Shown here: piece after piece, positions 10,914-11,428 of the stretch
How positions within the stretch are numbered: the stretch's first letter is position 1
Layout: each line of letters opens with the position of its first letter
Assembly (NCBI GenBank): GCA_016935955.1
Contig: JAFGPY010000251.1
Span: 1 to 11,428 of the forward strand
Direction: 5' to 3'
Length of the DNA stretch: 11,428 nt
DNA from: Planctomycetota bacterium
GTDB taxonomy: Bacteria > Planctomycetota > Phycisphaerae > FEN-1346 > JAACEH01
Made by a program: the position numbers and the translations under genes
The notes under the pieces: model-generated
Databases searched by the model: none
What the model saw: the letters and a program-made list of their open reading frames with translations, nothing else
What the model was told of the DNA's origin: nothing

Positions 10914-11428
10914 ATGCACATGGAAATCAATCGCAAACTGCACAGCAAGCCCGGCGGCGACGATGCGGCCCGCGAGCCGAGCGAGCGCGTGCTGCAGGTG
11001 GCCGAGATGTTCGGCATCGGCCTCGACGAGCGGCACGAGATCACGCTCTACGAACTGTTCGACCTGGACATCCGCCGCGGCGACGTGGTCTACATCACGG
11101 GCCCGAGCGGCTGCGGCAAGAGCGTGCTGCTCCGCGCCGTGGCCGACCAGATGCGACGCCGCTTCGCCGCCGGCCCTTCCGACGACGGCGACCCCGAGGG
11201 CCCGCTGGCCGAACTGGCCGACGTGGACACCGACGGCGACGCCCCGGTGATCGACCGTTTCGACGCCCCGCTGGACGAGACGTTGCGGCTATTGAGCGTG
11301 GCCGGACTGAGCGATGCCTTCGCCGTGCTGCGGCAACCGTCGGAACTGTCGGACGGCCAGCGGTACCGCTACCGCCTGGCGCAGCTCCTGGCCACCGGGG
11401 CGCGGACGATCGTCATCGACGAGTTCTG
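10914..11428 (+). CDS. ABC-type ATPase, COG2401-like, N-terminal part (3' truncated)
   Basis: The frame is open to the end of the window (171 complete codons). Three in-frame ATGs exist at 10908, 10914 and 10920; 10914 is preferred because GGAAGGG (10899-10905) lies eight bases upstream. A Walker A motif GPSGCGKS is at residues 63-70, an ABC signature LSDGQ at 145-149, and a Walker B TIVIDE at 165-170. The stretch between is unusual for an ABC protein: a long acidic insert (about 85-108) and LSVAGLSDAFAVLRQPSE just before the signature. This pattern is what I associate with COG2401, ABC-type ATPases fused to a predicted GNAT acetyltransferase; that domain would lie beyond the window. There are no transporter membrane partners next to it, so a role in transport is unlikely. 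It is head-to-head with the ASCH gene. Confidence 0.75.
   Translation, partial: MHMEINRKLHSKPGGDDAAREPSERVLQVAEMFGIGLDERHEITLYELFDLDIRRGDVVYITGPSGCGKSVLLRAVADQMRRRFAAGPSDDGDPEGPLAELADVDTDGDAPVIDRFDAPLDETLRLLSVAGLSDAFAVLRQPSELSDGQRYRYRLAQLLATGARTIVIDEF

Noticed and set aside
10914..11428. ABC transporter ATP-binding subunit
   Set aside because: No permease or binding-protein gene is adjacent and the region between Walker A and the signature is unlike transporter ATPases; the COG2401-like reading fits better.

Overview
The window reads as part of a tailed-phage structural cassette, probably a prophage or phage remnant, from a GC-rich host. The taxon is inferred: the coding style, the mixture of short palindromic interspersed repeats and the lipoprotein-bearing lysis-like genes would fit a planctomycete-type bacterium (Phycisphaerae-like), but no rRNA or host marker is present to prove it. 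Ten plus-strand genes from 771 to 9965, most with a good Shine-Dalgarno sequence, follow the 3' end of a major capsid protein gene of the SU10/DUF5309 type.

Layout. 1-540: C-terminal part of the major capsid protein. 541-770: non-coding, with one terminator-like hairpin and a strong candidate for a roughly 152-nt structured RNA (572-723). 771-3439: head-tail connector candidate, a two-domain tail-completion-type protein, an Fn3-like virion protein and a short tail-fibre-type protein. 3489-8923: a LamG plus Fn3-like protein, a 605-residue baseplate-hub-like protein, and two further virion-type proteins. 8907-9965: three overlapping small genes (membrane anchor plus coiled coil, lipoprotein, helical acidic protein) that look like a spanin-type pair and a partner. 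10217-10423: a two-helix membrane protein, holin-like. No tape-measure gene lies between capsid and hub genes, which hints at a short-tailed particle or at tail genes elsewhere.

Two spacers (7663-7909 and 9966-10216) are built alike: a TCGTAGGGG-led palindrome followed by a 79-bp element, present twice with only two differences. Further hairpin repeats lie at 10143-10195, 10446-10484 and 10550-10565, the last two sets between convergent genes. Such host-type repeats suggest the cassette has sat in a chromosome for some time.

At the right end (10587-11428) an ASCH-domain gene on the minus strand is head-to-head with a truncated ABC-type ATPase gene that resembles the COG2401 group (ATPase fused to a predicted acetyltransferase). 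This pair is not structural and may be an accessory nucleic-acid or nucleoside-related module. Functions of most mid-cassette genes are inferred from position and fold-like sequence patterns only.
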